From JBEKIK01 sp963838495 (GTDB lineage: Bacteria > Planctomycetota > Planctomycetia > Pirellulales > Thermoguttaceae), in assembly GCA_963838495.1 (NCBI GenBank), contig CAWIRC010000001.1, positions 310,001 through 374,000 on the forward strand: a stretch of 64,000 nucleotides of DNA, given 5' to 3'. The position numbers and the translations under genes were made by a program. The notes below the pieces were generated by a model. That model made no database searches. It had not been told where the DNA came from and saw nothing but the letters and a program-made list of their open reading frames with translations. Numbering within the stretch: position 1 is the stretch's first letter; every line of letters begins with the position of its first letter. This document shows, in pieces, positions 1-9,621 of the stretch.

Positions 1-1261
1 TCTTAATCGGTCCGTCATCGGCAGCCATGCGGCCGTTGACCATTTGCGGCTTGAAAAATCGCTCCGCCCGCAGATTATGCAGTGTATTATCGGTGTAATA
101 AGGCGCCGGATGACACTCGGCGCAGCGGCCCTTGCCAAAAAAGACCTTTTGCCCGCGGATTTCGGCCTCGCTGGCTTTTTTTGGATCCAACATGCCGAAG
201 ATATCCAGTTTCGGTGCGGGCGGGAAATCAAAGAGTTCCTGCATTTCGGCCATGAAGTGGACCTGGCTACCCCGCTCCAGTATGTTGACGCCTTTTTTCG
301 TGGCGATCACGGGATCGCCGTCGAAATATGCCGCCCGCTGTTCGAACTCGGTGAAATCCTCCACGCTTTTTAAGGCTCGCTGCGAGCCGAACAGGCGCTG
401 GATGTTCACACTTCGAAGCGACGGTGTGTCCAAGCGGTGGCGGAACTCTTGCGGGCGGATGTCGCCCACCAGGTGCGTGGCGGCGTTGGTGTGCCCGTTG
501 ACGTGGCAGTCGAAACAGGCCACGCCTTGGCTGGGTTTTATGGAGCGGCGGTCGTCGGTGGCGTTGAATTGCTGTTGCGGGAAGGGCGTTACCAGGAGCC
601 GCAAACCCTCCAATTGCTTGGGATTCAAAATACCGTTGAAAAGCTTGAAATAATTGGTCAGCGTAACCAATTGCCCTTGCGACACATCGCCCAGATCCGG
701 TCGGGTGGTCAAATAGATGGGCGGGGGGAACTCGGGTAAGAAGTGTGTTGGTATATCAAAGTCCAAGTCGAATCTGGTCAGGTCGCGCCCTTCCTGAGCC
801 TTGACCTGATCGATGTGAAACTGGGGAAATAGCATTCCGCCCTCGGCATGATTCGGGTGCGGCAGGGGTAAAAACCCCTTGGGCCAGAGCCCTTTTTCCC
901 AAATTTGCTCGGGAGTCATGGCTGCCAGGTCTTGCCATGATTTGACACCTTGCGGCAGTTTTACGCGCACGCCTTCCTGAACCGCCTTGCCTTTGGACAT
1001 GGTCACGCCCTTGGCCGGCTTATCTTTCAGGTCGTAGCGCTCCTGCAACAAGGCCGCCTGCCGCTCCTCGATTTTAGGCTTGGCGGCCTCCATCCGGGCA
1101 ACGATCTTGTCAAAATCCTCCTGAATCACGACCGGCGAATAGCTGCTGGGCGGTTTTTCCTGTGCCTGTAAAATTTGGCAATATAAAATCAACAAGCCAC
1201 CCAGACTTGCTACAAAAATAACCCTCCCGATTATGCTTCGGCAGCGTATATTAAGATTCAT
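1..1261 (-). CDS. Di-haem cytochrome c peroxidase/MauG-like secreted protein (partial, C-terminus beyond the window)
   Basis: About 420 codons are open on the minus strand from ATG at 1261 to the left edge. The N-terminus has a basic stretch and a hydrophobic segment ending near a QAQ site, so export is likely. Two c-type haem motifs are visible: CFDCH near residue 249 and CAECH near residue 380. Between them lies a DTPSLRGVN-like stretch typical of the cytochrome c peroxidase/MauG superfamily. The family uses two haems in the periplasm for peroxide reduction or oxidative chemistry; the substrate here cannot be told. The N-terminal 240 residues are not recognised. The gene lies 132 bp downstream of the HD-domain gene on the same strand. 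Confidence 0.75.
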   Translation of the reverse strand, partial: MNLNIRCRSIIGRVIFVASLGGLLILYCQILQAQEKPPSSYSPVVIQEDFDKIVARMEAAKPKIEERQAALLQERYDLKDKPAKGVTMSKGKAVQEGVRVKLPQGVKSWQDLAAMTPEQIWEKGLWPKGFLPLPHPNHAEGGMLFPQFHIDQVKAQEGRDLTRFDLDFDIPTHFLPEFPPPIYLTTRPDLGDVSQGQLVTLTNYFKLFNGILNPKQLEGLRLLVTPFPQQQFNATDDRRSIKPSQGVACFDCHVNGHTNAATHLVGDIRPQEFRHRLDTPSLRSVNIQRLFGSQRALKSVEDFTEFEQRAAYFDGDPVIATKKGVNILERGSQVHFMAEMQELFDFPPAPKLDIFGMLDPKKASEAEIRGQKVFFGKGRCAECHPAPYYTDNTLHNLRAERFFKPQMVNGRMAADDGPIK

Positions 1262-1393
1262 TGCAATACCCTCCACTGAAAAGGCCGAATTAAATTACCC
1301 GGTAGACTCTGATTGTTTATACTATTATCCGCCAATTTGCGTTTATTGCCGCAAAAATGGTTTTTGGAATAATATACATGTGGGCAAGAGGAG

Positions 1394-2386
1394 TCAAATC
1401 TCGGTTTTGTGAGATTTTTCATTTGGCCGGCCCTTGAACAGTTTCCTGTCGATATTGGCCTGGTAAACGGTCCAAGGGCTATCGACGTTGGGGTCTTCAT
1501 CGATAAGCTGGTGAAAAGAGTTGATCTTGGCGTCGAGATTATCCAGGCAATAAAGGGCAATCGCCTCCAGGGTCATGGGCAACTTGGGGCTGCCGAATTC
1601 ATATTCGCCATGATGGCTGATGATCATATGTTTGAGCCTGAGCACGGTTTCCTGGTCGATAGGCTCGCCGGAGAGTTTTTCCGCCTCGGCGACCTTGGCG
1701 TCCAACATGCCGACGGCGATGACCAGGTGCCCGATCAACTGGCCTTCGTCGCTGTAGGCCAGCCCTCGCTCGTAGGTCAATTCCTCGGTTTTTCCCAGGT
1801 CGTGGAGAAATGCGCCCATCAATAACAAGTCGCGGTCGATCTGAGTGTAGCAGGGGGCCACGCGAAGGACCACTTCCATTAGGCTCACGATGTGCGCGAG
1901 CAGTCCGCCATGGAAAGCATGGTGATTTTTGGTGCCGGCCGGGGCCATCATCAGCTTGGCCGCAAAGGTCTCGTCCAGCAAAAAGCTTTCGGCCAGATTT
2001 ACCAGGCCGGGATCGCTCATGCCGCGGAGCATTTCTCCCAGCCGGGCGAAAAGTTTGTCCACGTCCACGGCCGGCTGGGGCGTGAAATCCTGGGGATCGA
2101 CCGAGGTGGGATCGACTTTTTCGATTCGCTTGAGGATAAGTTGCAATGCACCCTGGAAGATTTGTGTCGTGCCCTCTACGTGGATATAGTCGCCATTTTC
2201 GAACGATTTATAGAGCGTTTCATTGGCGTTCCATATCCGCGCCCCGATCGTGCCCGTGCTGTCGGAAAGCTCCACTTGAAGATATAGATTGCCGGTGCGA
2301 TTGGGGCGAAGTTGTTTGCTGTTGGCGACAAACACCTCGTTTACGGCCTCTTGATGGGCAAACTGATTGATGAAACGCCGCGTCAT
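1394..2386 (-). CDS. OB-fold plus HD-domain protein, YhaM-like 3'-5' exoribonuclease
   Basis: A 330-residue protein. The N-terminal third (about 12-95) resembles an OB-fold nucleic-acid-binding domain (the GNLYLQVELSDSTG and GDYIHVEG stretches). The C-terminal part is an HD domain with a His-rich HHAFHGGLLAH stretch and the metal-binding HD pair in GAFLHDLGKTEEL near residue 195. This order matches YhaM-type 3'-5' exoribonucleases of Firmicutes, so a role in RNA turnover is inferred. I chose ATG 2386 because GGAAAGG lies just upstream; an upstream in-frame ATG at 2461 lacks a good ribosome binding site. Length agrees with YhaM (about 310-330). Confidence 0.8.
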   Translation of the reverse strand: MTRRFINQFAHQEAVNEVFVANSKQLRPNRTGNLYLQVELSDSTGTIGARIWNANETLYKSFENGDYIHVEGTTQIFQGALQLILKRIEKVDPTSVDPQDFTPQPAVDVDKLFARLGEMLRGMSDPGLVNLAESFLLDETFAAKLMMAPAGTKNHHAFHGGLLAHIVSLMEVVLRVAPCYTQIDRDLLLMGAFLHDLGKTEELTYERGLAYSDEGQLIGHLVIAVGMLDAKVAEAEKLSGEPIDQETVLRLKHMIISHHGEYEFGSPKLPMTLEAIALYCLDNLDAKINSFHQLIDEDPNVDSPWTVYQANIDRKLFKGRPNEKSHKTEI

Positions 2387-2679
2387 GGATGGCCTTTCCG
2401 GAGAACAAACTTGGAATTGCATATCATTTGTTATTGATTGTACGAGGCATAACGATGCCATACAAGGCCATGGGAAGGTACCCTTTTTTTCGCGAATCTA
2501 GGGCAGGCCCTAATCCCATTCCCCCTTGCCGATGATGCCCTTTTTCCATTAAAATGCATGGTGCCAATCGCGCAAGTGGTTATACTCGCTCAATTTGCAT
2601 TTTGAAATTTGCAATTGACACTTTGCAATATGCAAAACCACCGTCACACTATCCACTAACCATTATCCACTTATAAAAA

Positions 2680-4437
2680 ATGCTCTGGACCCAAACCCTT
2701 ATCCCCACCATGAAGGAAACGCCCGAGGGGGCGGAAATTCCCAGCCACGTACTTATGCTCCGCGCAGGCCTGGTCAGCCAGGTGATGGCCGGGGCATATA
2801 CATATCTGCCCTTGGGCCTTTTATCGCTAAGAAAGGCCGAGCAGATCGTACGCGAGGAGATGAACGCCGCCGGGGCCGTCGAATTGGCCATGCCCGCCAT
2901 GTCGCCTCTGTGCCTTTGGGAGCAGACCGGCCGGGTGGGAGCCTTCGGCAATGTTCTCCTTCAGGCAAATTTGCTCAGGCAGAACCGCAAGGTGCCCATC
3001 GTGTTTGGGCCCACGCATGAGGAAATCATCACTGATTTCGTGTCTCGGCATATTTCCAGCTATCGGCAGATGCCCTTAACCTTGTACCAGATCACCACCA
3101 AATTCCGCAACGAAGAGCGGCCGCGATTCGGCGTCTTGCGGACCAGCGAATTCTTGATGAAGGACGCCTACAGTTTCGATCCCACGATCGAATCGCTGAA
3201 TAATAGTTACGAAAAAATGTACTCGGCCTATTGCCGCAGTTTTACCCGTTGCGGGCTGGACTACCTGGCCGTTGAGGCCGAGTCCGGGCCGATTGGCGGC
3301 GACGCCAGCCACGAGTTCATGGTCCTTGCCCCAAACGGCGAGGACACGGTTTTGCACTGCAAGGACTGCGGGTACGCGGCCAACCAGGAAAAGGCCGAGG
3401 TCGGGGCCCGCGATTGCGTCCCGCCCAATGTGCCTCGTGTACCGCTTAAAAAGGTTGATACCCCGCACGCTTCGACCATCGAACAAGTGAGCAAGTTTTT
3501 GGCCTGCAAACCGCAAGATATAATCAAGACGCTGATCTACACGGCCGACGGCAAGCCGATTGCCGTGCTGGTCCGCGGCGATCACGACGCCAACGAAGGT
3601 AAAATCCGCAAAGCGTCAGGCGCAATGAAAATCGAATTGGCCGCCCCGGACGTGATATTTCAAGTGACCGGGGCGCCCGTGGGCTTTGCCGGGCCGGTGG
3701 GCATGAAACAAAAAATCCCCATCTTCTCCGACCGCGACATACAGGCGATGGTCAATGCCGTAGTCGGCGCCAACGAGGCCAACGCCCACCTCACGGGGGC
3801 TAATCTTAACCGCGATTTCCAGGTCGATCGGTTTGCCGATCTCCGCAAGGCGGTCGATGGCGATCCCTGCCCAAGGTGCAGTAGCAAGTTGGCTTTGCAA
3901 CATGCCATCGAGATCGGGCACGTGTTCAAGCTGGGCACAAAATACTCGGAGGCCCTAAACGCCCGGTTCCTCGACGCCGCCGAGCAATTAAAGCCCATTA
4001 TCATGGGCTGCTACGGCATCGGCGTGAACCGGATTCTCGCCTCTTTGATCGAGACCAATCATGACGAGAACGGCATCATCTGGTCCATGGCCCTGGCGCC
4101 TTATGAAGTGCTCGTTGTGCCGGTTAAGGTGCCGGACGAGCCCTCGATGAAGGCGGCCAAAAAACTGCACGACGAACTTGCCGCAGCCGGGATCGACGTG
4201 CTTTTAGACGACCGCGATTGCCGGGCGGGCGTGAAATTCAAGGACGCCGACCTTGTGGGCATCCCGCTAAGGGTGGTCATCGGTGAGCGCGGGCTTAAAG
4301 AAGGCAAATTCGAGATGAAATGGCGCTGGGACAAGGACGCCCAGATGATTGACATCGATACAGCCGCCGAGACACTGACCGACCTGGTCCGCCGCGAACG
4401 CAAGGACAATGCGCGATTCCACAATCGGAAGAAGTAA
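2680..4437 (+). CDS. proS: Prolyl-tRNA synthetase, bacterial type
   Basis: Charges tRNA-Pro with proline in the cytoplasm. The 585-residue product has the class II catalytic core at the N-terminus (RAGLVSQVMAGAYTYLPLG, then GPTHEEIITDF and RFGVLRTSEFLMKDAYSF). An inserted YbaK-like editing domain follows at roughly 230-400, then the second part of the core (GCYGIGVNRILASL) and a C-terminal anticodon-binding domain (YEVLVVPVK, DDRDCRAGVKFKDADLVGIP). Length fits the bacterial, editing-domain type (about 570). It is followed at once by a strong terminator and is probably transcribed alone. No frameshift is visible. Confidence 0.95.
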   Translation: MLWTQTLIPTMKETPEGAEIPSHVLMLRAGLVSQVMAGAYTYLPLGLLSLRKAEQIVREEMNAAGAVELAMPAMSPLCLWEQTGRVGAFGNVLLQANLLRQNRKVPIVFGPTHEEIITDFVSRHISSYRQMPLTLYQITTKFRNEERPRFGVLRTSEFLMKDAYSFDPTIESLNNSYEKMYSAYCRSFTRCGLDYLAVEAESGPIGGDASHEFMVLAPNGEDTVLHCKDCGYAANQEKAEVGARDCVPPNVPRVPLKKVDTPHASTIEQVSKFLACKPQDIIKTLIYTADGKPIAVLVRGDHDANEGKIRKASGAMKIELAAPDVIFQVTGAPVGFAGPVGMKQKIPIFSDRDIQAMVNAVVGANEANAHLTGANLNRDFQVDRFADLRKAVDGDPCPRCSSKLALQHAIEIGHVFKLGTKYSEALNARFLDAAEQLKPIIMGCYGIGVNRILASLIETNHDENGIIWSMALAPYEVLVVPVKVPDEPSMKAAKKLHDELAAAGIDVLLDDRDCRAGVKFKDADLVGIPLRVVIGERGLKEGKFEMKWRWDKDAQMIDIDTAAETLTDLVRRERKDNARFHNRKK

Positions 4438-4501
4438 GATATTATAATTTATTTGAACTCGTTTTGAATATCCGACGAGTTTTGGTTTGAATATCAATTT
4501 A

Positions 4502-4540
4502 AGCCCCGAGTATGTTTGCTCGGGGCTAAATGTTTTTTTA
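4502..4540 (+). terminator. Intrinsic terminator after proS
   Basis: A nine-pair stem AGCCCCGAG / CTCGGGGCT encloses a short loop and is followed by AAATGTTTTTTTA. It ends proS transcription. The T-run contains an in-frame ATG (4530), which argues that the next gene really starts at 4548. Confidence 0.85.
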
Positions 4541-4547
4541 TTTAATC

Positions 4548-5092
4548 ATGGGCCAACCGATTCCTCACACTTCCGCTCTACTTTTACTGGCCGCGTTTAG
4601 CCGGTACGATGAGGCTTTGGAGTGGGGCAAGCATCGGGCGGAGGCGGAGTGGGGGGCGGTGGAATTGGAAAGCCCAAAATTCGATTTCGCTGAGACGCAT
4701 TATTACGACGGCACGATGGGCCCGGGCTTGAAAAAACAGTTTTTCGCCTTTAAGCGGCCTTTCGATCCGGCGGATTTGGTGGACGTGAAACTCATGACCA
4801 ATGCTTGGGAGGATGAATACGCCGCCTTGAAAAGGCATGCGGAGCAGAGGCCACTCAATCTCGATCCGGGCTACATCACCTTGGGCAAGCTGATTTTGGC
4901 GTTGACCAAGGATTTGCGCATCGCATATATCTCAATCGCGGCATCTACGCCGAGGTGACGCTCCACTACAAGCACCACCGCTGGCAGCATCACGATTGCA
5001 CGTTCGCCGATTACCGGCGCGAGGATTACCAGCGGTTTTTTTCATTGTGCCGGGAAAGGTTGCACGAAAGGTTGCGAAAGCAGTTGGATTAA
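4548..5092 (+). pseudogene. DUF4416 family protein, one-base frameshift
   Basis: The first frame gives a DUF4416-like start (MGQPIPHTSALLLLAAFSRY, later ETHYYDGTMGPGLKKQFF). It then breaks at LTKD and runs to a stop at 4958. The other frame continues the family with AHRIYLNRGIYAEVTLHYKH and ends at TAA 5090-5092. Restoring one T in the run at about 4913-4915 (GATTTTGCG for GATTTGCG) gives one protein of about 180 residues, the usual family length. The function of DUF4416 is unknown to me. The break is probably a sequencing error, because similar breaks occur in essential genes of this window. Confidence 0.75.
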
Positions 5093-5199
5093 CGAAACAT
5101 CGGACAAGTCGGGCGGTGAATCTTGACCACGGACGCAAGATCTTGTTTACTTATAGCATATAACTGTTGCAGAAACAGCTTGAGAACGATCTTGCCGCC

Positions 5200-5331
5200 A
5201 TGAAAACTTTTTTTGCATTTTTTTTGGCCGTAGTATTGGGTGTCGCGGTAGGCGTAGCCACAGCCTTATTGAGGATTTCCCAGGCCTTGGGGTGGGAATC
5301 CGCCGATACCAGGCAGTCGGGCGCCGTCTGA
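5200..5331 (+). CDS. Possible small single-pass membrane protein or truncated N-terminus (43 aa)
   Basis: ATG AAA opens a 43-codon frame with a Lys followed by a strongly hydrophobic stretch (FFAFFLAVVLGVAVGVATALL) and a short polar tail ending in TGA. It looks like a signal anchor. It resembles the N-terminal anchors of longer planctomycete exported proteins, so it may be the left-over start of a decayed gene. I could not extend it convincingly in any frame, and it has no clear ribosome binding site. The rest of 5093-5650 holds nothing I recognise. Confidence 0.35.
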   Translation: MKTFFAFFLAVVLGVAVGVATALLRISQALGWESADTRQSGAV

Positions 5332-5650
5332 TTACACTCAATCGAAATAATAGAGGGGCTGGCCCAAATTTCCCGGGCATTGTTGGAATGCCATCGGGCA
5401 TTGCAGCGCGGCTGTGGTCCGAGAAAACAGGACTTTCCCTTTGGCCATCTTATGGTGGATAGATAATTCCCGGCAAAAAATACCTCTATTGGGTAGTTTG
5501 TTGTGGATTATTCATCAACCCGATCTTTAGCAACGAGCTTGGTATCCAAGAGTTGGAAAAATCGGGGTTGCTTTACCCGGCGTTTCAGCGGAGAATCCTC
5601 AAAGATTATTGGGACGCCGAAAAAAATCGAAATCATCCATCATTTTTACC

Positions 5651-7600
5651 ATGTCAAAGACATCTTTGTTGTGCATAGTGCTCTTATCAATATGTGGCAT
5701 TTTCATTATCTCTGCGGGCTGTTGGAAATCGAAGGATAATGATCGCGAGGCAAAATCTACAGCCGCAAATGCCGCCGCAAAACTCCGCCAGGATGACAAA
5801 AAAGAGTCTTCTCCCGCCGATGCGGCGCAATTGCCTCAACAACCGCCTGCACAACTGCTCACTCCCGTTAAACAAGCGGAACCTACGCCCCCGATCCAAG
5901 TGACCGCGGGGCCTGCCGAATCGAGTGCCAACGGTTCTCGGATTGCCGATGCGCCGTTTTCGCTCATCGCCATGGAACAAGCCTCGCAGGAAGGCAATCA
6001 GCCGGTGGTCGGCGATTTCGATCAAGTAAATCCTTTGCGAGCGCCGGCGCAGCCCGGGGCCGCTGTTGCATTAGAAGAAACTCCGGCCAAGTCCGGGGGC
6101 GATCCCGATGCGCCGCTTCTTATAAAAGCGGAAACTCCTCCCAGCAGGCAACTGCACCCCAAGAATAAGCTCACAGATGTTCCCTATGATCCGGTCAAAG
6201 AACACGGCGTCTTTTTTGCCGATTGGCCTAAACCCAAGGTGGCTCTGGTCATTACCGGGGTGATTGACGGATACATCGAGCCTTGCGGCTGCGCCGGCAT
6301 AGATCGCATGGAGGGCGGCATGAGCCGGCGGTTCTCGATGTTTAAAGAACTTCGCCAGAAAAAAGACTGGCCGGTGGTCGGATTGGACGTGGGCGGCATG
6401 GCCAGGGGATTCGGCCGCGAGGCGGAAATAAAATTTCAGACCATGGTGGAGGGCATGCGCAAGACCGGCTACGACGCCGTGGCCCTGGGCGCTTCAGACC
6501 TCCGCCTGCCCGCCGGCGAAATCGCCTCGGTGGCCGCCAATCTCAATGGCCAGCAAAGCCCCTTCGTTTCGGCCAACGTGGGACTGTTTGGCTTTGACTC
6601 GGGCATGACATCGACTTATCGCATTATCTCCAGGGGCGGGATGAGGATCGGCGTCACCTCGGTACTGGGCAAAACGTACCAAAAGGAAATCAAAAATCCT
6701 GATATCGAGATGCGCGATCCCGCAGCGGCCATCGAAAAAATCCTGCCCAACATGAAAAAGCAGTCCGATTATCTGGTTCTTCTGGCAAATGCCACAAAGG
6801 ACGAGACCGTCGCCTTGGCCAAAAAATTTCCGGATTTTAACGTGGTTGTAACTTCCGACGGCCACCCAGAGCCGCCCGACAAACCCCAAAAAATTCGGGG
6901 CCAGAAAACGCTTTATATCGAGGTCGGGCACAAGGGGCAGAACGCCATCGTGCTGGGCTTGTACGACGACCCGCAAAAAAACTTCCTCTATCAGCGCGTG
7001 CCCTTGGATTCGCGTTTCCCGGCCTCGCCGGAAATGAAAGCCCTCATGGCCGCCTATCAGGACCAACTCAAGGCCCTGGGATATGCCGGGCTGGGCCTGC
7101 GGGCGGCGCCGCAGCCGCAAAAGGATACAAACGGCAAATTCGTGGGCTCGGCCAAGTGCGAGTCATGCCACGAGGAATCTTACGCCGTCTGGAAAAAAAG
7201 CCTGCACGCCAAGGCCTATGATACGCTGGCAAAACTCGATCCCCCGCGGAATTTCGATCCCGAATGCATCAGTTGCCACGTGGTAGGCTGGAACACCACG
7301 AACTACTTCCCCTATGATGGTGGCTTTGAAAGCCTGGAAAAAACGCCAAAGCTCACCGACGTGGGCTGCGAATCATGCCACGGCCCGGGCGAAAAACACG
7401 TGGCCGCCGAATCCGGCTCAAGCGAAGCCGCGATGCAGAAATATCGCTTGGCATGCCGCCTGACCAAGGCCGACGCCCAAAAATATTTCTGCGTCTCCTG
7501 CCACGACGGCGACAACAGCCCGGACTTCCAGTTCGATACCTACTGGCCGCTTGTGGAACACTACGAAACCAGCAAACCGGAAGCCAGCGGGCAGAAATAG
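5651..7600 (+). CDS. Lipoprotein with 5'-nucleotidase-like metallophosphatase domain fused to cytochrome c554-type tetrahaem domain
   Basis: A 649-residue product. MSKTSLLCIVLLSICGIFIISAGC is a signal peptide with a lipobox (Cys about 24), so it is probably anchored outside the cytoplasmic membrane. A Pro/Ala/Gln-rich linker follows to about 185. Residues 200-490 resemble the bacterial 5'-nucleotidase/metallophosphatase fold (ALVITGVIDGYIEPCGC; GLDVGG; GYDAVALGASDL; VVVTSDGHPE). The C-terminal 150 residues carry four CxxCH haem sites (CESCH about 503, CISCH about 539, CESCH about 573, CVSCH about 614) in a cytochrome c554-like layout. An electron-transfer role at the cell surface is inferred. 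The start at 5651 rather than 5609 is chosen because it begins the signal peptide directly. Confidence 0.8.
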   Translation: MSKTSLLCIVLLSICGIFIISAGCWKSKDNDREAKSTAANAAAKLRQDDKKESSPADAAQLPQQPPAQLLTPVKQAEPTPPIQVTAGPAESSANGSRIADAPFSLIAMEQASQEGNQPVVGDFDQVNPLRAPAQPGAAVALEETPAKSGGDPDAPLLIKAETPPSRQLHPKNKLTDVPYDPVKEHGVFFADWPKPKVALVITGVIDGYIEPCGCAGIDRMEGGMSRRFSMFKELRQKKDWPVVGLDVGGMARGFGREAEIKFQTMVEGMRKTGYDAVALGASDLRLPAGEIASVAANLNGQQSPFVSANVGLFGFDSGMTSTYRIISRGGMRIGVTSVLGKTYQKEIKNPDIEMRDPAAAIEKILPNMKKQSDYLVLLANATKDETVALAKKFPDFNVVVTSDGHPEPPDKPQKIRGQKTLYIEVGHKGQNAIVLGLYDDPQKNFLYQRVPLDSRFPASPEMKALMAAYQDQLKALGYAGLGLRAAPQPQKDTNGKFVGSAKCESCHEESYAVWKKSLHAKAYDTLAKLDPPRNFDPECISCHVVGWNTTNYFPYDGGFESLEKTPKLTDVGCESCHGPGEKHVAAESGSSEAAMQKYRLACRLTKADAQKYFCVSCHDGDNSPDFQFDTYWPLVEHYETSKPEASGQK

Positions 7601-7982
7601 GAAATATGATATAGATAAACTAAGGACATGATTTGCGGTTTACTGCGTTTATTACTGCCCACCTGATTTTCTCCGCGTTTAACTTATCCTGCTCGCCACT
7701 GGTGTATGGATTACACCTTTTCTTCAAATTTTAAAAGATGAATTTGTTAAGCGAGTTATGCAATATACCATTCGATCTCTGTTAATCCTCACTTTGATTG
7801 TCGCGCTATTCTGCTCTGCTACTACAACTTTTCAAGGGCAATCGCGGTATTATGCGATTGTTATATTAGCATGGATGTTATTGTCGGGCATTTATTTGAG
7901 TTTTAGACATTTCCGATCGGCAATAATCCCACATATCTTAGGGCCGATTATTGCATTGGGATTTTGGATACTCTATATAATA

Positions 7983-9341
7983 ACTGGACTTTTGCAAATT
8001 AGGTCAAACCCAACCGTAATGTGATATGGTCAAGACCGTAGGAATAATCGGTGACTTGTTCGATCACCCAGGCGATGGTGGATCGCATGGTTTCGCGCAT
8101 TACCGCCCGACAGGCTTCGCCGATGGTCGTCAGTTTGCGGAGGGCCCATGTTTTCGCACGGTTCGGCCCGAGTTGATCCATGAGCAGAGTGTACGCCAGC
8201 ATGACCAAGTACATGTGCCGGGTCTGGCCTTGGCCGTCGCGCAGCTGACAATCTCCCATGCCCAACTCCTGCTTTCCGTCCCGATGAAAGGTCTCCGTTC
8301 CTGTCCAGCGATATTTGTAAACCAAGAGAATCCGCACCACGTCCCAGGCGACACGGTTGGTTATCAAAATCTTGCAGGGTTGTTTGTCTCGTTTGTTGTC
8401 CCAAATAATTACGATCCGTACCTTGTGGTTGACTCCGGGTATATGCAAGCAAACGGTGAAATGCCATTGTTGCTCTCGTCCGCGATGGAACGATTTGCGG
8501 GTTTCGGGATCGATCTCGGCGGCGAGTTCGTCGGCGCGGATCACTTTGCCCTTCCATTCGACCTTGCGATTGAACTTCAAGTCGCCGACATAGCCGCGAG
8601 GCCGGTCGAAACGGTCCCTCTTGGAATGAATGTGGTTCAGTATCTCCGCGTTGGTGAAATAGCTGTCGAAAGTGAAGTCCCCGGGAATTTCCCGCTCGCA
8701 TACCCAATCGACCAATTGGCAACAGAGCTTGGTATGATCGAAGAATTTCTCTCCGGTGGCCTCGCATTGCTCCCGCTTGCGGAAGCGGCGGAATTCCAGG
8801 GGATAGTGCTTCCCGCTGGAGCACACGTAGTTGGCGAACAGATAATCGTGGGCGATTTTGTTTCGCTGATCGGCGTGATCCCAGAACCATCCTGCGTCTT
8901 TGATGTACTTTCCGTCGTGGTCGATCAGCACGTTGTCGATGGCAATGACCCCGCGGTCCGTATATTGAGTGCTGGAATCCCGCTGCAACCATTCCAACCG
9001 CCGTTGGTTGAGGGTTTCCGCGTCCCAATCCACTTCGGTCAAGAATTTGTTGAGGCAGGATTGGTCGGTGGTCTGGGCAAACTCCCGATTGATCCCCAGG
9101 ACCGACTTCCGCTCCGCAATCATCAGTCCTGTAAGATACTCCGCGAAATGCCTTCGCTGCGGTTCGTTGGCAAACAAATCTCCGAACTGCTCCATAGCGT
9201 CCCGAACGACTTGAGGAAACTCGATGATCCCTGGCATGACTGCACCATCCTTGGTTGTGAAGTGCCATCCCAAACACCACCGAATTAAACGCAATTTTAC
9301 CCATTTTGACAAGACCAAACAACAGTTTGCAAAAGTCCAGT
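7983..9341 (-). mobile_element. Complete insertion sequence, 1359 bp, IS4/IS701-like
   Basis: Both ends carry a perfect 16-bp inverted repeat ACTGGACTTTTGCAAA (7983-7998 and 9326-9341). They are flanked by a direct 4-bp duplication AATA (7979-7982 and 9342-9345). One transposase gene fills the element; its stop codon lies directly beside the left inverted repeat. The element splits a membrane-protein gene whose frame is restored on excision, so the boundaries are well supported. Confidence 0.93.
7999..9237 (-). CDS. DDE transposase of the insertion sequence (IS4/IS701-like, DDE_5 type)
   Basis: A 412-residue protein starting at MPGIIEFPQVVRDAM. An N-terminal FANEPQRRHFAEYLTGL block is characteristic of DDE_5/IS701-like transposases. 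Likely catalytic acids are Asp in VIAIDNVL, Asp in FTFDSYFT and Glu in GTETFHRDGKQELG. No frameshift or internal stop is seen, so the enzyme may be active. I put the start at 9237; an in-frame ATG at 9318 would add 27 residues that do not look like family sequence. The family name is from memory of these motifs and could be off by one IS family. Confidence 0.85.
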   Translation of the reverse strand: MPGIIEFPQVVRDAMEQFGDLFANEPQRRHFAEYLTGLMIAERKSVLGINREFAQTTDQSCLNKFLTEVDWDAETLNQRRLEWLQRDSSTQYTDRGVIAIDNVLIDHDGKYIKDAGWFWDHADQRNKIAHDYLFANYVCSSGKHYPLEFRRFRKREQCEATGEKFFDHTKLCCQLVDWVCEREIPGDFTFDSYFTNAEILNHIHSKRDRFDRPRGYVGDLKFNRKVEWKGKVIRADELAAEIDPETRKSFHRGREQQWHFTVCLHIPGVNHKVRIVIIWDNKRDKQPCKILITNRVAWDVVRILLVYKYRWTGTETFHRDGKQELGMGDCQLRDGQGQTRHMYLVMLAYTLLMDQLGPNRAKTWALRKLTTIGEACRAVMRETMRSTIAWVIEQVTDYSYGLDHITLRLGLT

Positions 9342-9589
9342 AATAATACAGAAAGAAGATTTTTGGGAAGATCGTTTAGCAGTTCTTCCTCCAATTATTT
9401 TAATAGGTTTATTTGTGGGAATAATTGTTGGATTTTTTTATGCGTTATTCTTACGAATTCGCCGACAAATTAAATGAGTGAGAAAAAGAAAAATAATAGT
9501 CGAATTATTCACCGCTCCCCTGCGGGTCGCGGCTAAACATTCTGATCACCTCCCTACGGCGCAGAAATAAATCGACAAATGGCTCTTTG

Positions 9590-9608
9590 CCGGGCCGACC
9601 CGGCCCGG
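9590..9608. repeat. Single REP-type hairpin CCGGGCC-n5-GGCCCGG
   Basis: A 7-bp stem with a 5-nt loop followed by CTCTG. It matches one half of the REP pairs flanking the RAYT gene at 33.2-34.0 kb. It sits just downstream of the 3' end of yebC. Confidence 0.6.
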
Positions 9609-9621
9609 CTCTGCCTATCAA

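Larger units (their letters stand above)
7758..9477 (+). pseudogene. Small multi-pass membrane protein gene interrupted by an insertion sequence
   Basis: The left part (7758-7982) encodes MQYTIRSLLILTLIVALF and further hydrophobic segments. The right part (9342-9477) encodes KEDFWEDRLAVLPPIILIG, one more membrane segment and a basic tail ending RRQIK. Removing the insertion sequence and one copy of the 4-bp target duplication joins the parts in the same frame (LYII then IQKEDFW), giving one protein of about 119 residues with about four membrane segments. No function is recognised. The gene is AT-rich compared with its neighbours. Confidence 0.8.

Noticed and set aside
8026..9288. A 420-codon open frame on the plus strand
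   Set aside because: It is exactly antisense to the transposase and shows no family features; the minus-strand protein has DDE motifs.
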